Assembly (NCBI GenBank): GCA_945788155.1
Contig: CALZKX010000218.1
Coordinates: 1-64,000, forward strand
Source of the DNA: an uncultured Flavobacteriaceae bacterium
GTDB taxonomy: Bacteria > Bacteroidota > Bacteroidia > Flavobacteriales > Flavobacteriaceae
DNA length: 64,000 nt
Direction: 5' to 3'
Below the pieces are notes generated by a model, which saw nothing but the letters and a program-made list of their open reading frames with translations, did no database searches and was not told where the DNA came from. This document shows, one piece after another, positions 18,705 through 28,400 of this stretch (the stretch's first letter is position 1; the number at the start of each line of letters is the position of its first letter). A program made the translations under genes and the position numbers.

Positions 18705-19181
18705 TCAAATGCTATAAACTGAATTAATAAATCCGAACCAATATGCTACATAAGTCAAACCAAAAAACAGACTCATATAGCCTGCTAGAGGTACAGTACT
18801 CGTATTTTTCTTAGTAACTACATATAATATCAAAGAAAAAATCAGTGAGCAAATAAAGATGACGATAAAGGATACACTGGAAAAGGCAAAGGCCAATCCA
18901 AAGAATAGCAGGATGTCACCTAGACCAATACTGTCAAAAAATGAAGCTTTTAATTTGAATCTGGAATATATGTATACTAGAAACAGCAGTAAAAACACAA
19001 AGGCAGCATTGATTAGAATAGACGTTACAAAAAGCTCTGTGATGGTCTCTGAGAAATACAAAAACCCACAACACAGACCAATTAAAGGGAACAGAAACCA
19101 ATGTACCTGACGCTCCTTATGGTCTTGATAGAAAACTATGAAGAACAGTATAATTAATGTTATTTTGGCTAATATGTCCAT
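18705..19181 (-). CDS. Prepilin peptidase (A24 family, short form)
   Basis: The 158-aa multi-pass membrane protein has the two catalytic aspartate motifs of A24 peptidases: an early Asp in FYQDHKERQVHW (about residue 20) and GLGD at about residues 84-87. It lacks the N-terminal methyltransferase domain, like the shorter TadV/archaeal-type enzymes. It would cut the leader peptides of the pilin-like proteins in this cluster. It overlaps the pilin gene by 1 base and ends 1 base before the ATPase gene starts, so it is firmly part of the operon. Confidence 0.85.
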   Translation of the reverse strand: MDILAKITLIILFFIVFYQDHKERQVHWFLFPLIGLCCGFLYFSETITELFVTSILINAAFVFLLLFLVYIYSRFKLKASFFDSIGLGDILLFFGLAFAFSSVSFIVIFICSLIFSLILYVVTKKNTSTVPLAGYMSLFFGLTYVAYWFGFINSVYSI

Positions 19182-19585
19182 TAATCCTTGACTATTTGTT
19201 TGGGTACACCTTGCTCGTTAATTTCCCAAACATTGAACACACCGTCTCCATCAAAATCTGTAATAGCAGTTGCTTTGACCACAAAACTATTGTTGTCGGC
19301 TGAGATAATATCATAGGTATAATTACTGGTGCCATTTTCTTTCACCGTTTTAGGCGCTTCAAAATCTATCTCATTTAAATCATGGGAATATTTTGAGTAC
19401 ATATACCTATGGGTCGTTTGTGAGTTATAGATATATTTTAGCTGGGTTTGCGCCTCAATACTTTTGGTTTTTGCAATCAGTGGCATTAGGTTAGGCAATG
19501 CCAAGAGCAGTAGAATACCAATGATGACAAGTACCATGAGTACTTCTTGCAGGTTATACCCTGGAACTTTTGTGATTGTTTTCAT
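19181..19585 (-). CDS. Major pilin/pseudopilin (GspG/PilA-like)
   Basis: The 134-aa product has a short basic leader and a class III signal: cleavage after Gly9 would give YNLQEVLMVLVIIGIL, with Glu at mature position 5 and a long hydrophobic helix. The C-terminal part has an Asp-rich segment (TDFDGDGVFNVWEINEQG) that looks like the calcium loop of GspG. Only one gene of this type is present, so it is the likely main fibre subunit. It overlaps the response regulator gene by 4 bases and the peptidase gene by 1 base. Confidence 0.88.
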   Translation of the reverse strand: MKTITKVPGYNLQEVLMVLVIIGILLLLALPNLMPLIAKTKSIEAQTQLKYIYNSQTTHRYMYSKYSHDLNEIDFEAPKTVKENGTSNYTYDIISADNNSFVVKATAITDFDGDGVFNVWEINEQGVPKQIVKD

Positions 19586-20259
19586 ATAAATCCTTTTTTA
19601 GAAGCCTCCATAAGCAGTGCTCCATCATCTTTATGCTCTACACTAAAGATTTCCTTTAATGCACGTTTTCTACGTTCTATACCTCCTTTGGACAGGTTGA
19701 TATAATCCGTCAGATCTTTGGTTTTTATGCCTTTTGATAATAAATGTAGTATTCGTCTATTGATTCTATCCAGCGTAAAATCACTAGAGATGTGGAGCCT
19801 GGCAAGATGGAGAATAGAGTTGCTGTAATAAATGTCACCATCCAAGACCATTTTAACGGCTTTGGTCAAATCGGGCAGGGATATTTCAGTTTTTATTAGA
19901 AAAGCATCTGGATTGACCGTCATAAAAATGTTATTCAGACGGTAGTTATTATTGTGTGATGTAAAAACGATGATCTTGGCAAGAGGGAATACCTCCCTGA
20001 TTTTAGCTCCTAAGTCCTCTCCAGAGACTAAGGTTCTATCTTTTGAAGCTGGGATATTGATATCCAAAAGCACTAAATCAATAGGTTGCCCTAGAATTGC
20101 CTTTTCGATGGCTCTGTTTGCGGTATCACAATCTGTTGCTGACTTGATCTTGAAATCTAAATCAACTTCAGAATTGCCTATTTGCTCCAATATCATAGTC
20201 AAGCCTTCGATTGTTAAAACCTCGTCTTCAACTATTAGGGTGTTAATGTGTTTACTCAT
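19582..20259 (-). CDS. Response regulator with LuxR-like output domain
   Basis: The 225-aa product has an N-terminal receiver domain (acidic pocket near IVEDE, phospho-acceptor Asp in LVLLDINIP, conserved Thr/Ser in IVFTSHN, Lys in FLIKTE) and a C-terminal helix-turn-helix (about 160-215: LLSKGIKTKDLTDYINLSKGGIERR). It is the first gene of the minus-strand operon, and no sensor kinase lies nearby. It probably controls this divergent cluster, and perhaps the RHS genes, through the inverted repeat upstream of its own start. Confidence 0.85.
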   Translation of the reverse strand: MSKHINTLIVEDEVLTIEGLTMILEQIGNSEVDLDFKIKSATDCDTANRAIEKAILGQPIDLVLLDINIPASKDRTLVSGEDLGAKIREVFPLAKIIVFTSHNNNYRLNNIFMTVNPDAFLIKTEISLPDLTKAVKMVLDGDIYYSNSILHLARLHISSDFTLDRINRRILHLLSKGIKTKDLTDYINLSKGGIERRKRALKEIFSVEHKDDGALLMEASKKGFI

Positions 20260-20351
20260 AGTCTTCTGTCTTTTAGCATTCTTGGGGGAAATTATGCAAA
20301 TTCTAGAAGACTAAATATATCTATATTTTTTAATAAATAACTAAGGCACAA

Positions 20352-20402
20352 GCTTACACTTAGTAAGGTTTTTGCCTTAGTAAGTATAAGTGAAAAGCTT
20401 AT
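20352..20402. promoter_or_regulatory. Inverted-repeat operator between the divergent secretion operons
   Basis: Two arms (20352-20368 and 20375-20391) pair at 14 of 17 positions; the inner ACTTAGTAAGG / CCTTAGTAAGT has one mismatch. It sits in the middle of the 193-base region between the response regulator and the plus-strand lipoprotein gene. The segment 20375-20402 matches 21 of 28 bases of a motif upstream of the truncated RHS gene (35622-35649), which in turn matches the motif upstream of the intact RHS gene (25311-25338). Confidence 0.6.
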
Positions 20403-20452
20403 AATAAAACATGAGCTTTGTCATATCTTTCACCCACAAGTTAATTTTATAG

Positions 20453-21187
20453 ATGAACACTTTTTCAAGACTCTTTTTATTGATCCTTCTCTGTTTAACA
20501 ATAGGTTGTAAATCCATAACAGATAGTGTGTTTAGTGCTAACAATATTTATCGTGTGGAAATTGCCACTGTTGGATTAGAAGACGCTTCCGTATTTAAAA
20601 AAACTTTTAATGGTGTGGGATTTATCAAACTAAGTAGTCCTATTAAATTGGAAGTGACCAATGTTCCATTTAACAAAAAGTCATACAAAGAATTTTTAAA
20701 CGCAAAATTATCGCAATCATCACATCTTGATATCGAATATATAGATTCTTTAAAATCTAAACCAAAATATTTATCAGTTAAAGTTACAGATGCACTTAAT
20801 CTAATAAACCAATTACATGAGTCTAGTAATGAAGGCGTCAGAAGCTATTTAGAAACTAATCAACAGGCAGGGATTGTAACGAATCTTTCACTAGCATATC
20901 CCAAGACACTACTAGAAGAATTTCAAGATGCTGAAGCGGTATTTTTAGTACAAACGGCAGATGCTATTTATCAATTTCAATTGATACTTAAAAATGGAGA
21001 GACAAAACATATTTCTTTTAAGGAAGGTGTCACTATGGATTATGAGATTTCTAAAGCCTGTTGGAAACAAACACGTCAAAATACCTATAGGATTGTAGAT
21101 TTGATTGCATCTGGAAATAAATGTGCTTCAGGTACCTATAGAACACCAAAATCTATAAAGACAGAAGAAGACTATTTTAAATTTTAA
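20453..21187 (+). CDS. Lipoprotein of the secretion/pilus cluster
   Basis: The 244-aa product starts with a lipoprotein signal (LLILLCLTIGCKS, Cys near residue 19). The rest is a soluble domain with no family I recognise. It is the first gene of the plus-strand operon, opposite the response regulator, and is followed 2 bases later by another lipoprotein gene. A role as pilotin or as an outer-membrane partner of the secretin is possible from position only. Confidence 0.7.
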   Translation: MNTFSRLFLLILLCLTIGCKSITDSVFSANNIYRVEIATVGLEDASVFKKTFNGVGFIKLSSPIKLEVTNVPFNKKSYKEFLNAKLSQSSHLDIEYIDSLKSKPKYLSVKVTDALNLINQLHESSNEGVRSYLETNQQAGIVTNLSLAYPKTLLEEFQDAEAVFLVQTADAIYQFQLILKNGETKHISFKEGVTMDYEISKACWKQTRQNTYRIVDLIASGNKCASGTYRTPKSIKTEEDYFKF

Positions 21188-21189
21188 GG

Positions 21190-21549
21190 ATGAAAAGAAC
21201 CATAACATACGTAATCATTATGAGTGTTTTTTTTGCTTGTGAAGAGCTTTTGGATGTTGAAAATATTTCTAATAAAAATATACAGCTTCTAGCACCTACA
21301 GATAATACAATAACAACTACCAGTCAACTTACATTTACATGGAGCCCAGTAGAGGGTGCCGAGAAATATCATCTGCAAATAGCCCAACCCTCTTTTGAAC
21401 AAGCTTTTCAAATTGTAAGAGATACTGTGGTTTATAATTCAAATTTTAGTGATTCATTGGGAGTAAATACTTATCAATGGCGTGTAAGAGCAGAAAACTC
21501 GGCCTATACGAGTACGTATACAACAAATACCCTAATCATTGAAGAATAA
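21190..21549 (+). CDS. Small lipoprotein with a fibronectin type III-like domain
   Basis: The 119-aa product has a lipoprotein signal (MSVFFACEE, Cys near residue 17) and one beta-sandwich domain with the pattern LTFTWSPVEGAEKYHLQIA ... NTYQWRVRAEN, as in fibronectin type III-like domains. It probably sits on an outer membrane leaflet. It follows the first lipoprotein by 2 bases and overlaps the next gene's frame, so it is in the same operon. Its task in the machine is unknown. Confidence 0.75.
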   Translation: MKRTITYVIIMSVFFACEELLDVENISNKNIQLLAPTDNTITTTSQLTFTWSPVEGAEKYHLQIAQPSFEQAFQIVRDTVVYNSNFSDSLGVNTYQWRVRAENSAYTSTYTTNTLIIEE

Positions 21550-21997
21550 ACTAAAGACATATATGCTCTTAATTGTAGTCATTATGGTTTGGGGAGCTAT
21601 TGGGTTTAAGATTTGGAGTGGATTAAACAACCATGTAGCTGAGCAGATAGTTCAAAACTCCATCGAAGAGTTTAGTCCAAAAAATACGATAGTAGCTGAT
21701 GCTTTTTCAATCCAAGAAGTGTCAAGGGATCCTTTTTTGGGTACTATAAAAAGAAAAGCAAGTACACCTAAAAAAAGAATTTTTAAACAACCCATTGAAT
21801 GGATCCCCATTGTTTATAAAGGTCTTATAAAAAATACAAAAACAAAACAGCAAGTTTATGTTGTGCAAATAAACAATATGGAACATTTGTTAAAAAGAGG
21901 AAATGTTATAGAAGGGGTGACTCTTATTAAAGGGGACTCTAAAAACATTGTTGTTGGGTATAAAGGAGCACAAAAAACAATTGAGATCAAGGAATGA
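21539..21997 (+). CDS. GspC/PilP-like inner-membrane connector
   Basis: The 152-aa product has an N-terminal membrane helix and a periplasmic part with the motif SRDPF (around residue 61), typical of GspC/PilP proteins, followed by a small beta domain (KQQVYVVQINNMEHLLKRGNVIEGVTLIK). Such proteins join the inner-membrane platform to the secretin. The frame opens at a TTG (21539) that overlaps the previous gene; the first ATG is at 21563 and would still keep most of the helix, so the start is uncertain. It overlaps the next gene by 4 bases. Confidence 0.75.
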   Translation: MKNKLKTYMLLIVVIMVWGAIGFKIWSGLNNHVAEQIVQNSIEEFSPKNTIVADAFSIQEVSRDPFLGTIKRKASTPKKRIFKQPIEWIPIVYKGLIKNTKTKQQVYVVQINNMEHLLKRGNVIEGVTLIKGDSKNIVVGYKGAQKTIEIKE

Positions 21998-23256
21998 TTT
22001 TTATAAAACTAAAAGCAGGTGCCCTACAATTCACTATGTTTATCATTGTGATGATTGCATTGTTATTGGCATCATTTATTCTAATTGTTCATTTTCATAA
22101 GCGATTTAAAGATGATACAACCTTACTTATTAAGGCTGTTAACCTTTCAAATAATTCTATAACCCAACTATTAAATAATCCAGAGTTAATACCTAACCTA
22201 AACAGTGAGTTGGATACGGAATCCTTGGTTGAGATAGATTTAGGCTACTGGGGCATTTTTGAAACAATAAAGGTAACCACAACAGTAAAAAAGAAAACCC
22301 ACCATAAAATGGCTCTAGTAGGTTCAAAACAACTAGAAGCACACCCAGCACTGTTTTTAAAAGACTATAACAAACCCCTAGTACTAGTTGGAAATACTAC
22401 TATTGAAGGCAATGTATTACTACCTAAAAAAGGTGTTAGAGCAGGTAATATTTCTGGGGTGTCCTATTATGGAGAGCAGTTGATACAAGGAAACATTAAT
22501 ACCATTTCAAATTTCCCAGAAGTTTCGGAACATATTCTTAATCATTTAGAGGATATCAAAACAAAACTATCAGAAGTTGGGTCTAATCAATACCTAAACT
22601 TAGCTCAAACAGATACAGCAAGAAATTCTTTTTATGAGCCAATAAATGTAGTCTATGAACGAGGAAACATTAATCTATCAGATATCACTTTGACAGGTCA
22701 TATTATTGTGTATTCTGAATCTAAGATTGCAGTTGATGCTTCGGCTGACTTAAAAGATATTATTCTGGTGGCTCCAACTATTGAAATAGGTAACCGTGTT
22801 AAGGGACGTTTCCAAGCATTGGCCAGTAAAACAATAATGGTTGGTAATGGTTGTGAGTTAAGTTATCCATCCACTTTAGTATTGCAGCCTAAAAACAACC
22901 CGAATACACAAAACAGCAATGATGCAGAGGATATCATGATAAACATCAGCGAGTCTTCAAATATAATAGGGTCAGTTATTTTTTTAGGAGTAACAGAAAA
23001 AAGCAACTTTAAGCCACAAATTTTTATTGATCAAAATAGTTTAGTAACTGGGGAAGTCTATTGCACAGGTAATATGGACTTGCGTGGAAGCATTTATGGA
23101 AGTGTGTATACCCACAATTTTATAGCAGCACAATCAGGGTCTATTTATCAAAACCACGTATTTAATGCGATTATCAATGTAAATAAACTACCTATTGAAT
23201 TTTCTGGGATAACTTTTAACTCATCCAATAAAAAGGTGTTGCAATGGTTGTATTGA
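21994..23256 (+). CDS. GspK-position minor pilin with bactofilin-like repeats
   Basis: The 420-aa product begins with a pilin-like basic leader and hydrophobic helix (AGALQFTMFIIVMIALLLAS). Position 5 after the likely cleavage site is Thr, not Glu, as is usual only for GspK-type tip pseudopilins. The rest has short Gly-rich turns (VLVGNTTIEGNVLLPKKGVR, IIGSVIFLG, SLVTGEVYCTGNMDLRGSIY) like the beta-helical repeats of bactofilins or polymer-forming proteins. It lies between the GspC-like gene and two small pseudopilins, overlapping both neighbours, which supports a tip role. Confidence 0.65.
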   Translation: MIFIKLKAGALQFTMFIIVMIALLLASFILIVHFHKRFKDDTTLLIKAVNLSNNSITQLLNNPELIPNLNSELDTESLVEIDLGYWGIFETIKVTTTVKKKTHHKMALVGSKQLEAHPALFLKDYNKPLVLVGNTTIEGNVLLPKKGVRAGNISGVSYYGEQLIQGNINTISNFPEVSEHILNHLEDIKTKLSEVGSNQYLNLAQTDTARNSFYEPINVVYERGNINLSDITLTGHIIVYSESKIAVDASADLKDIILVAPTIEIGNRVKGRFQALASKTIMVGNGCELSYPSTLVLQPKNNPNTQNSNDAEDIMINISESSNIIGSVIFLGVTEKSNFKPQIFIDQNSLVTGEVYCTGNMDLRGSIYGSVYTHNFIAAQSGSIYQNHVFNAIINVNKLPIEFSGITFNSSNKKVLQWLY

Positions 23257-23570
23257 AAAAAATAAAAGCGTCAACCCTTATGGAAACCTTGGTGGCAACG
23301 GTACTTATAGTCGTGGTATTTATGATTTCCAGTATGATTCTCAACAATGTGTTTTCTAATACCATTACAAATGATAATAGAGAAATAAACGCTAGGCTAA
23401 ATGAACTGAGGTATCTTTTAAGTAATAACAAACTAACAATTCCATTTCAGGAAGACTTCAAGTCTTGGAGTATTTCTATTGAATTACAAAAAGATAAAAA
23501 CGGTTATCTAATTAGCGCAATCGATCAAAAGAACCATAAGCAAATAGAAAAACGTCTCAATGAAAATTAA
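23244..23570 (+). CDS. Minor pseudopilin (GspI-like)
   Basis: The 108-aa product has a class III leader: cleavage after Ala9 would give STLMETLVATVLIVVVF with Glu at position 5, followed by a hydrophobic helix and a short globular part. Size and position fit a GspI-type minor pseudopilin. It overlaps the preceding gene by 13 bases and the following gene by 11 bases, so the three are translationally linked. Confidence 0.8.
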   Translation: MVVLKKIKASTLMETLVATVLIVVVFMISSMILNNVFSNTITNDNREINARLNELRYLLSNNKLTIPFQEDFKSWSISIELQKDKNGYLISAIDQKNHKQIEKRLNEN

Positions 23571-24024
23571 ATCAAAAATAAGTGCTTTTACTTTAAGTGA
23601 AATGCTTGTGGTCATCATACTCACGAGTATTGTAGTTGGTTTGGCATTTTCCGTGCTGTCTTTAGTTCAGAAGCAGATGAGAGCCATTCGAAGTAATTTT
23701 GAAATGGGTACTGAGATCAATAAGCTCGAACAATCACTTTGGATAGGGTTTGATGCATACTCTAAAATAGAGTACGATAAAAAAAACGACTTACTGTTAT
23801 TTACCAATGCATTAGATACTTTACAATATGCTTTTGCTGACGAGTTCATTATTAGGGAGAAAGACACCTTTCAAGTTCAAATCAAACATAAAACTTTGTT
23901 TTTTGATGGAGATAGCATTCAAAAAGGGTATGTGGATGCTATCAAGCTAAAGACCACAAAAACATTTTTAAACAAGCACATATTTGTCTACACACAAAAT
24001 GATGCGACATTATATTTTGAATAA
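23560..24024 (+). CDS. Minor pseudopilin (GspJ-like)
   Basis: The 154-aa product has a clear prepilin signal: cleavage after Ala9 gives FTLSEMLVVIILTSIVVGLA with Phe at position 1 and Glu at position 5. The length and the place after the GspI-like gene fit GspJ. The globular C-terminal domain has no other motif I recognise. Its stop overlaps the start of the GspF-like gene by one base. Confidence 0.82.
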   Translation: MKIKSKISAFTLSEMLVVIILTSIVVGLAFSVLSLVQKQMRAIRSNFEMGTEINKLEQSLWIGFDAYSKIEYDKKNDLLLFTNALDTLQYAFADEFIIREKDTFQVQIKHKTLFFDGDSIQKGYVDAIKLKTTKTFLNKHIFVYTQNDATLYFE

Positions 24025-25157
24025 TGGCTTTTCAGTTAGATACAACCTATAAAAAAGAGACTTCCAAAAAATCTAAGGGAAATGTTGATTCTATTTTTAA
24101 AAAGGAGATTCACTTATTTAGTAAGCCTTTCTCTAATAAAACAAAGGAAGGGTTTTATTTAGAACTGAGTGTCCTTTTAAAAGCAGGTGTGAATTTGAAA
24201 TCTGCATTGGAACTTATTGAAACATCCATTAAGAAAAAACAGATCAAAGTTATTGTCAAACAAATTTATGAGGCGATTATCTCTGGAAAAAGTTTGTCTG
24301 ACGCTATTGAGGGCATAAAGCATTTTACACATTATGAATATCATTCTTTACGGATTGGTGAAGAAACAGGAACACTTGCTGACGTGACTACCCAATTAGG
24401 AGACTTTTTTCATAAAAAGAACGAGCAGAAGCGGCTTATTGTTAGTGCACTGACGTACCCCTTAATCATTATGTGCACGGCAGTGCTGGTTGTGGCATTT
24501 ATGCTCAACTTTGTGGTACCCATGTTTGAGGACATGTTTAGGCAACAGCAAATCGAACTACCAGCCATTACAGTTTTTATTATAGACATGTCTAGTGTCT
24601 TTAAGAGCTATGGATGGCTGATGTTCGTGATTTTTGTAGTGATTATAGCCTCGCAAACGTTTTTAAAAAAACTGCCCAAATACAAAAAACTAAGAGATTT
24701 ACTTATACTGAAACTGCCAATTATTGGCTCATTTACAAAAACAGTGTATGTGTCTCAATTCTCTCAGGCGATTGCACTGCTCACAGCGTCCAAAGTGCCA
24801 ATGGTCAATAGTATTGGACTGGTAAAAAAAATGATTCAGTTTTATCCACTGCAGCATGCGCTGGAACACATTGAACAGGATTTGTTACTTGGTAAATCGT
24901 TGAGTAATGCACTAAAAAAACATAACTTTTTTGATGATAAAATGAGTGCGCTCATCAAAGTTGCAGAAGAAACCAACCAGACGAGCTTCATTTTTGAAAA
25001 GCTCAGTGAACAATATAGTTCACAAGTTCAGCAGAAATCCAAAACACTCACCACACTACTGGAACCCTTTATCATTTTCTTTGTTGGGATCATGGTCGGA
25101 ATCATCTTGATTGCTATGTATTTACCGATGTTCAAGCTCAGTAGTGTCATTGGTTAA
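24024..25157 (+). CDS. GspF/PilC-like inner-membrane platform protein
   Basis: The 377-aa product contains two T2SSF repeats (about residues 45-165 and 245-370). The first has YLELSVLLKAGVNLKSALELIE and the second QFSQAIALLTASKVPMVNSIGLV, with membrane segments at about 145-165, 195-212 and 348-370. It is the platform on which the ATPase works to add pseudopilins. It is the last gene of the plus-strand operon; RHS genes follow after a 300-base gap. Confidence 0.92.
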   Translation: MAFQLDTTYKKETSKKSKGNVDSIFKKEIHLFSKPFSNKTKEGFYLELSVLLKAGVNLKSALELIETSIKKKQIKVIVKQIYEAIISGKSLSDAIEGIKHFTHYEYHSLRIGEETGTLADVTTQLGDFFHKKNEQKRLIVSALTYPLIIMCTAVLVVAFMLNFVVPMFEDMFRQQQIELPAITVFIIDMSSVFKSYGWLMFVIFVVIIASQTFLKKLPKYKKLRDLLILKLPIIGSFTKTVYVSQFSQAIALLTASKVPMVNSIGLVKKMIQFYPLQHALEHIEQDLLLGKSLSNALKKHNFFDDKMSALIKVAEETNQTSFIFEKLSEQYSSQVQQKSKTLTTLLEPFIIFFVGIMVGIILIAMYLPMFKLSSVIG

Positions 25158-25300
25158 ACTACTAAAATGTTTTTATTATTTGGTTTAAGTGGATTAATAA
25201 TTAATGGTTTGCCTTATGAAAAGTAAGCTGATCGCCTTACTTTCTAAAAGGTCAAAATTCATTTATTGACTAAAATGGCTTCATTCTGCCTTACAAAAAG

Positions 25301-25458
25301 AAGCTTTTTAGCTTACAAATTGCACTTGTAAACCTTAGCTCAAATCCAATATTTCTTTAAAACTTTATAATACCTCAAAATCACTTATTGAGAAGTTTAG
25401 GATTGATAGCATAATTCTTCTTCCAACATTTTTTATTAACATTTAAATAAATCATCCT
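25301..25458 (+). promoter_or_regulatory. Upstream region of the RHS gene, shared with the second RHS locus
   Basis: This region aligns with 35611-35764 almost throughout, up to the ATG. Shared blocks are AACCTTAGCT, TTTAAAACTTTATA, ACCTCAAA and AATTCTTCTTC. The 28-base segment at 25311-25338 matches 22 of 28 bases of the segment at 35622-35649. Conservation of non-coding DNA over 150 bases suggests a promoter with regulator binding sites, or a recombination block. Confidence 0.65.
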
Positions 25459-28400
25459 ATGAAAACGATTATCAGAAGGTATTTAATTTTTTTATTTACA
25501 GTTGGAATAGTTTTTTACAATAATGCCCAAATGAATGAAAACAATGGGTTCCCAAATGTTTTGCCCACAAGCCCAACGGCTTTTGAATTTTTAAAATATG
25601 GTGAAGTCCCTGTAGGTAAATATACTGGAGTTCCAAATATTTCAGTTCCTATATATACTATACAAGCCAAAGGCCTCAACATCCCTATTTCTCTCTCATA
25701 CCATTCCAATGGTTTTAGAGTAAATGAAGAAGCTGGAAGTACTGGTTTGGGCTGGACATTATTTGCAGGAGGAAGTGTTGTACAAACTGTAGTGGGCTTT
25801 GATGATTTTGGATATTACAAAAATAGATCTTTTCCCGATATTCAAGGAATTGTTGAACATTCATCAAGTGGAGGTGCGCCAGGCGGAATATTAAGTAGTT
25901 GTAATGGAACATTAACAGGAATAAGTGAAGCTAAATTTATTCTACCAAGTGATGGAGATGGGTCTTGTGCTTCAGGGACACAATATCCATTTCCACTAGA
26001 TTTGTTTAATGGAGAAAAAGATTTTGAACCTGATGTATTCCATTTTAGCGCATTGGGATATTCTGCAAAGTTTGTCTTTGACTGGGAAACGGAAACTTTT
26101 GTTTGTTTAACCGATAATAAAATAAAAATTACTGACGATAATTATGTGTCAGGAAGTTCTATTCCACCAACTATATTTACAGTCCATGTTCCAGATGGTC
26201 ATAAATTTGTGTTTGAATTAAAAGAAGAATCAACCTTTCTAGTTCAAGCCAGTAGTCCAGGATCTATTACAAACGTTGATTTAGTTTTTCGCAACGAAAA
26301 AGCTTCTAGGACATATCAACTGACCAAAATATATACAAATAAAAATGACATTGTTGACTTTAATTATACTACAACAAATCCAATAAAAAATTTTGGATCC
26401 GTTAGCAAATCAAATAAAAGATATAAAGCAGCTCCAGGGTGGGGTATGCCTCAATTTCCTGGGCCTAATGAAACCTCCTCTTTTACACTTACGCAACAGC
26501 CTTTCTCATACTTGACCAGCATCACTTTCAATCAAAGCAAAATTGTTTTTTCCCATTCCGACAGAACCGACTTAGTTGGAGCAAAAAAACTTGATAAAAT
26601 TGAAGTTAAAAGTGAGCTTAATACTACTAATTATGCAACGCTTAAAACTTTTGATTTTGACTACAGCTATTTTGTAGGTCATGACAATGGTACAAAGCTT
26701 AGTGACCATTTTACATACAACCAATATTTCCCACAAAAAACAATTCAAGAACAAACTTACAGATTGAAATTGAATTCTATAACAGAACTAGGTAAAAACC
26801 CATATACTTTTGAATATAGCAGTGAAGCCTTGCCTAATAAAATATCAATGGCGACAGATTACTGGGGGTATTATAATGGACAACTAAATAACCAAACGCT
26901 TTACGCTAATATATATCGTTTTAATATTGAGGTTGGTAATACAAATTATAGTAGTCATGGCAGTAACAACAAAAGTTCAAGTTTGCAACATACTAAGGCA
27001 GCTGTTTTAGAAAAAATCACGTATCCAACTTTAGGCTATTCCACTTTTGAATATCAACTTAATAAGTTTGAAAATTATTTTGTGCCTAATATGGATCAAG
27101 TAGGAAACGGTACAGGTAACAACCCCAATGGATCTTTTGGTGCAGGTTTAAGAATCTCAAAAATCGAAAACTTCAATCATGATACCGTAAAATTATCAAG
27201 TAAATCTTTCACATATACTGGAGGTAAATTAATGAGTCCAATACATTATTTTGATGAAGCTTTTATTCCGCAGTTTAACTCGTCAATATCAATTCCAACA
27301 CCACCAGGTTTTATGATTCTTAATAATAGAGGATATATACAAACATTATCATCTTCAAATTTTGTAGCATCTTCATCAAGTGCATCTGGAAAATATGTAG
27401 GATATGATGAGGTCACCGAGCATTTTGTTTCCAAGGATAATCCTTCAGATAATATTGGAAGCATTACAGATAAATATATTAATATACCGGATGTAGTTCC
27501 ATTTGCTGGCGGGGGTTACTCTTACAATAATTCTCAATCCCAAAATGGGGTATATAGAGGATTGAATTTCCCAACAGAAAAAAGTACGCCAGACAATGGA
27601 TTAGTTCTAGAACAACGCATTTACAAAAAAGATGATGCTGTTAACCCAATTCAGAAAACAGAACATGAATATAGTCATTATAAAGGTTTTATCTGTGTAA
27701 ATGGGGTTAAGATGGGGCCCTTATTAAAAAGAGCGTTATGTGACCTTCACGACCCTATTTTTAATTCAACTTATGCGTTAGGTGTATACTCCTATAAAGG
27801 CGGATATAGCTACAAGGATAAAACTATAACAACAAAATATTTTGATGGGATTCCAGTCACAACTACACAAAACTATTCTTACAATACCTATAATCAATTA
27901 ACGTCCTCAACATTTACTGATTCAAATGATGATTTAATAGAGACAATATATCATTACCCATTTGGTTCATATCCTGAATTTCCAGAATCCATTCAGATGC
28001 TTTCATATAATAGCTACACGCCGGTCTTAAAAAAAGAGGTAAAGATTAACAATAATTTGATTTCAATTGAAAAAAACAACTATGAGAAAATAATCACCAG
28101 CAACCCTTTTCCAATATTTGCCCAAAACGCATTTTCGGTTGGTAAATCGTTGAGCTCGATTGAAACTAAATATACAGTTGATCTATTTGATGCTGATGGA
28201 AATATATTAGAGGTCTCTAGACCGAATGGTGTAAAAATCTCTTATGTCTGGGGGTATGATAAGCGATATCCTATAGCCAAGATTGAGAATGCTTCTTATG
28301 CAGATATTAATACCAACTCAACTCAATTGATTGCTATTTATTTAGCACAACAAGCTTCTGATAATGATAGTTACAATACAGCTGCTTTTGAAGATATTTT

